DNA of 9,261 nucleotides, from the NCBI GenBank assembly GCA_949743895.1, contig CATJUX010000034.1, positions 1 through 9,261 on the forward strand, read 5' to 3'. The notes beneath the pieces were generated by a model, which was not told where the DNA came from, ran no database searches, and saw only the letters and a program-made list of their open reading frames with translations. The DNA comes from JANFXS01 sp022791155 (GTDB lineage Bacteria; Bacillota; Clostridia; Lachnospirales; Anaerotignaceae). The stretch's first letter is position 1. Each line of letters begins with the position of its first letter. Positions 6,608 through 9,261 of this stretch are shown here, piece after piece. The position numbers were made by a program, and so were the translations under genes.

Positions 6608-7951
6608 ATGCAAATAAATTTGACAGAAGGAAACATTACAAAAAATCTATTGATGTTTGCTTTTCCAATGATGATTGGAAACTTGCTTCAGCAAATGTAT
6701 AACATTGCAGACACTTTTATCGTTGGGCGTTTTGTTGGGGCAGATGCGCTTGCCGCTGTTGGCTCGTCATATTCGCTTATGACATTTTTGACATCAATAT
6801 TTTTGGGGCTGTGCATGGGCAGTGGCGCTGTATTTTCCATATGTTTTGGTGGAAAAGATGATGATGGTCTTAAAAACAGCATATTTATATCTTTTGTTAT
6901 GATTGCCTCTGTGGCCATAGTGCTTAACATACTCTCCTTCATATTTATTGACGATATAATGAAATTTTTGAATGTTCCAGATAACATATATTCTCTTATG
7001 AGAGGATATTTAATCATTATTTTTGTTGGAATATTAGCCACATTTATATATAATTTTTTCACATCGCTTTTGAGAGCTGTTGGAAATTCAGTTGTTCCTT
7101 TAATATTTCTTGGAGCTTCAACAGTTTTAAATATTTTTCTTGACTTGCTTTTTGTGGTGCAATTTGAGCTTGGTGCCAATGGCGCAGCAGTTGCAACGGT
7201 CATTGCTCAATTTGTTTCTGGCATAGGCATTTTCGCATACACATTTATAAAGTTTCCACAATTTAGAATTGAAAAAAGGCATATGAAATTGGATATAGCT
7301 ATTTTGAGGAACATATCCGGTATGTCATTTCTCACATGTGTTCAGCAGTCAGTTATGAATTTTGGAATATTGATGGTTCAGGGCATTGTAAACAGTTTTG
7401 GTTCTGTTGTTATGGCGGCTTTTGCAGTTGCAGTGAAAATTGATTCATTTGCATATATGCCTGTTCAGGATTTTGGGAATGCATTTTCAACATTTATTGC
7501 CCAAAATTATGGTGCTGGCAAAAAAGAACGTATTTCTAAGGGCATAAAAACAGCTGTTGGAGTTTCGTTTGCATTTTGCATATTGATAAGTTCCATAGTT
7601 TGTCTTTTCCCTCAGCATTTGATGAAAATTTTTGTTGACGGAAAAGAAGTTGAAATTATATCAGTTGGTGTGAGCTATTTAAGAATTGAAGGCTCATTTT
7701 ATTTTGGAATAGGCATGTTGTTTTTGCTCTATGGGTTTTATCGTGCTGTTAAAAAACCTGGAATGTCAGTGGTTTTGACAGCAATTTCGCTTGGAAGCCG
7801 TGTGTTTCTTGCCTACACACTTTCTTCAATTCCTCAGATTGGTGTCACGGGAATATGGGCAGCTGTTCCAATTGGCTGGGCATTGGCTGATATAGTTGGC
7901 ATAATATATTATTTTGTGTATTACAGAAAAAAAGGAGATATGTCAACATAA
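6608..7951 (+). CDS. MATE-family multidrug/metabolite efflux transporter (complete)
   Basis: Full-length inner-membrane antiporter of 447 residues with about 12 hydrophobic helices, expelling organic cations or metabolites against Na+ or H+ entry; substrate unknown. The N-terminus shows the MATE signature PMMIGNLLQQMYNIADT followed by FIVGRFVGADALAAVG. The first half ends with LLRAVGNSVVPLIF and LGANGAAVATVIAQ. The second half repeats the pattern with IVNSFGSVVMAAFAVAVK and STFIAQNYGAGKKERI, and ends in a short charged tail. ATG 6608 has AAGGAAG (6594-6600) 7 bases upstream. It lies just behind the tRNA-Pro terminator with no room for a normal promoter and leader in between, so expression may rely on read-through. 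It converges with spo0A. It is a diverged paralogue of the truncated MATE protein at the left edge, sharing the same IAQN(Y/I)GAKK-type loop. Confidence 0.95.
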   Translation: MQINLTEGNITKNLLMFAFPMMIGNLLQQMYNIADTFIVGRFVGADALAAVGSSYSLMTFLTSIFLGLCMGSGAVFSICFGGKDDDGLKNSIFISFVMIASVAIVLNILSFIFIDDIMKFLNVPDNIYSLMRGYLIIIFVGILATFIYNFFTSLLRAVGNSVVPLIFLGASTVLNIFLDLLFVVQFELGANGAAVATVIAQFVSGIGIFAYTFIKFPQFRIEKRHMKLDIAILRNISGMSFLTCVQQSVMNFGILMVQGIVNSFGSVVMAAFAVAVKIDSFAYMPVQDFGNAFSTFIAQNYGAGKKERISKGIKTAVGVSFAFCILISSIVCLFPQHLMKIFVDGKEVEIISVGVSYLRIEGSFYFGIGMLFLLYGFYRAVKKPGMSVVLTAISLGSRVFLAYTLSSIPQIGVTGIWAAVPIGWALADIVGIIYYFVYYRKKGDMST

Positions 7952-7952
7952 T

Positions 7953-7997
7953 AACCGCTTTATTATATAAATTTTTATATTTTTGAATAAAGCGGTT
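7953..7997. terminator. Shared terminator-like hairpin between convergent MATE and spo0A genes
   Basis: Perfect 12-bp inverted repeat AACCGCTTTATT (7953-7964) with AATAAAGCGGTT (7986-7997). The AT-rich 21-base loop can pair further inside. It begins 1 base after the MATE stop and 34 bases past the spo0A stop. T-runs on either side are short and interrupted, so termination strength is uncertain, but position and symmetry fit a bidirectional terminator. Confidence 0.65.
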
Positions 7998-8031
7998 TGG
8001 TTGTCGTTCAAAAATTTTTTCTGTGTCATTT

Positions 8032-8835
8032 TTAGCTTGCTTTTTGTTCAAGTCTCAGCCTGTCAGCAATCAGGGCAATAAATTCTGAATTTGTTGGCTT
8101 TCCTTTATGATTATTGATTGTATATCCAAAAAGAGTGTCTATTGCTTCTATTTTTCCTCTGTTCCACGCAACTTCTATGGCATGGCGTATAGCGCGTTCC
8201 ACACGGCTTGGAGTGGTGTTGCACTTTTTCGCGATGGAAGGATAAAGTTCTTTTGTGATATAATTTAATACATCCATATCATTTACACTCATTATTATAG
8301 CTTCACGCATATAATGATAGCCTCTTATGTGTGCTGGAACGCCTATTTCATGCAGTATGTTTGTAACTTTTGTTTCAAGATTGTATGCATTTTTCAAATC
8401 GGTTTTGACTGGTTCTTGAGAGGATGAGCCTATAGATGCATGTGGCATTGGTGTTTGTCTGAATTGCCGTATTCTATTGATTAGAGAATCCATATCAAAT
8501 GGTTTTAATATGTAATAGTCGGCTCCAAGCTCGAAAGCGCGGTTTGATATTTTTTCCTGACTAAGTGACGAAAGTATTATGCAAATTGGCCTTTTTGCAA
8601 GCTGGCTTTGGTTGATCTTATCCAAAAGGCCAAGTCCGTCAAGGCGTGGCATAATGCTGTCAATGAGAGCAACATCTGGATGAGTCTCTGTTATCAGCTT
8701 AAATGCTTCTGTGCCATCATAGGCCACGGCAACAACTTCCATATCCTCTTTGCTGTTGAGGTTGTTTTTAATCATATCGCAAAAATCTTTGTTATCATCT
8801 GCGATTAACACTTTTATTTTATTTTGATTCAACAC
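8032..8835 (-). CDS. spo0A: Spo0A, master response regulator of sporulation
   Basis: Phosphorylation-activated transcription factor that triggers entry into sporulation by binding 0A boxes (consensus TGTCGAA). Of 267 residues, 1-125 are the receiver: acidic pair D13/D14, phosphoacceptor D59 (in LIDSIMPRLDG), S89/S90 at the Thr/Ser switch and K111 (ILKPFD). A linker runs to about 152. The effector domain (153-267) keeps family landmarks almost unchanged: VTNILHEIGVPAHIRGYHY, the recognition region SRVERAIRHAIEVAWNRG (210-227), and C-terminal KPTNSEFIALIADRLRLE. The start is GTG 8835; the ribosome site GGAGGG (8839-8844) is only 3 bases away, so TTG 8832 directly after it (6 bases away) is an alternative start. 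In most clostridia and bacilli, spoIVB lies directly upstream of spo0A; here 426 bases upstream hold no spoIVB. All key residues are intact, so sporulation control is probably functional. Confidence 0.98.
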   Translation of the reverse strand: MLNQNKIKVLIADDNKDFCDMIKNNLNSKEDMEVVAVAYDGTEAFKLITETHPDVALIDSIMPRLDGLGLLDKINQSQLAKRPICIILSSLSQEKISNRAFELGADYYILKPFDMDSLINRIRQFRQTPMPHASIGSSSQEPVKTDLKNAYNLETKVTNILHEIGVPAHIRGYHYMREAIIMSVNDMDVLNYITKELYPSIAKKCNTTPSRVERAIRHAIEVAWNRGKIEAIDTLFGYTINNHKGKPTNSEFIALIADRLRLEQKAS

Positions 8836-8838
8836 AAT

Positions 8839-8872
8839 CCCTCCAAGTTATTATTAGGCATATTAAAATGCC
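8839..8872 (-). promoter_or_regulatory. spo0A ribosome site and a small leader inverted repeat
   Basis: Read on the minus strand, GGCAT-tttaat-ATGCC (8857-8872) is a 5-bp perfect inverted repeat with a 6-base loop, 12 bases ahead of the Shine-Dalgarno GGAGGG (8839-8844). It could be a leader hairpin or an operator; function is not shown. No confident sigma-A or sigma-H promoter could be assigned upstream. Confidence 0.35.
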
Positions 8873-9033
8873 AATAAATTTTCTAAAAATTTGACGCCAT
8901 ATGAAATCTTTTTGAAAATTATCATTACAGTTCAGAGCAAAAACTATGTGATTGATAAAACTTTGCCTTTCGAATCCACAATATCCATTACGAAGCTTCA
9001 AATAAAGGTGAATTATTGGAAATTTTTTCCTTG

Positions 9034-9042
9034 TGTGGATAA
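9034..9042 (-). promoter_or_regulatory. Perfect DnaA-box match upstream of spo0A
   Basis: The minus strand reads TTATCCACA, the DnaA-box consensus. A weaker 7/9 match (GAATCCACA on the plus strand) lies 54 bases toward spo0A at 8972-8980. A single 9-mer can be chance; binding is unproven. Confidence 0.3.
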
Positions 9043-9237
9043 TTATAGATGTGAACCGATTTTTTTGCAATACTTATAATAACCAAAATATGTAAAAAAA
9101 TATCCCAAAATTTTGCAAAATAAGACTAAATATTGTGGTTGATTATTTTTTTTACCATATAAAATGTGGTTTTTTGTCTTTTTATAGATAATTGTGCAAA
9201 TGCAAGAATACAGCGCTTTTCGAAAAAAGTGGTTTTT

Positions 9238-9261
9238 GGAAGGAGTGTGTGCGAAATTTTG
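9238..9261 (+). promoter_or_regulatory. Possible ribosome site and start of a rightward gene cut by the window edge
   Basis: GGAAGGAG (9238-9245) is followed 3 bases later by GTG (9249-9251), with only four codons left in the window. The geometry mirrors the spo0A site (3-base spacing to GTG). If real, the gene is divergent from spo0A. The evidence is thin. Confidence 0.25.

Larger units (their letters stand above)
8836..9261. other. AT-rich region upstream of spo0A without a convincing gene
   Basis: Short ORFs on both strands here lack ribosome sites, recognisable motifs and codon bias, so none is called. Contents worth naming are the leader inverted repeat, two TTTCGAA sequences (8968-8974 and 9218-9224, one base off the 0A box), a DnaA-box match at 9034-9042, T-rich tracts at 9140-9181 and a Shine-Dalgarno-like GGAAGGAG at the right edge. 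It probably carries the spo0A promoter(s). Confidence 0.6.

Noticed and set aside
6457..6702. 81-codon forward ORF spanning the tRNA and the start of the second MATE gene
   Set aside because: It overlaps a complete tRNA, its terminator and the confident MATE start; no ribosome site.
8819..9079. Small ORFs upstream of spo0A on both strands (minus 8819-9070, plus 8891-9079)
   Set aside because: No ribosome sites, no recognisable motifs, and the minus-strand ORF overlaps the spo0A start region and its Shine-Dalgarno.

Overview
This AT-rich window reads as chromosomal DNA of a low-GC, endospore-forming Firmicute of class Clostridia; the family cannot be resolved from sequence alone. The main evidence is a full-length Spo0A with a near-canonical DNA-binding domain, plus strong AGGAGG-type ribosome sites, GTG starts and a tRNA without an encoded CCA.

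Layout, left to right. (1) Bases 2-2143: a MATE-family efflux protein cut by the left edge, then a family-2 glycosyltransferase broken by one in-frame TGA and lacking its expected catalytic acidic motifs. (2) 2164-4813: an FAD-dependent dehydrogenase-like protein (COG2509 type) and a CorA-type divalent-cation channel. The corA leader holds a hairpin whose 3' arm could instead pair with the corA ribosome site. (3) 4931-5981: a promoter, a strong ribosome site and a secreted CAP-domain protein whose linker is a proline-free Gly-X-Y (collagen-like) repeat made of seven 36-bp units. (4) 5982-6467: 486 bases without a convincing gene. They hold a GC-rich 66-base-period repeat with two GCGAAGC mini-hairpins, a strong terminator-like hairpin and a near-consensus promoter. 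(5) 6468-7951: tRNA-Pro(GGG), a terminator hairpin, then a second, complete MATE gene with very little room for a promoter of its own. (6) 7953-8835: a shared terminator-like hairpin and the convergent spo0A on the minus strand. (7) 8836-9261: AT-rich upstream region of spo0A with a perfect DnaA-box match and Spo0A-box-like sequences but no convincing gene.

Most genes are ordinary housekeeping or accessory functions (drug/metabolite export, cation uptake, redox, secreted CAP protein, sporulation control) and do not form one obvious pathway. I see no defence system, prophage, transposase or CRISPR array. The points most worth following up are the GC-rich repeat at 6063-6160, the possible two-state corA leader, the collagen-like linker of the CAP protein, the degenerate interrupted glycosyltransferase, and the tRNA-terminator-MATE arrangement.
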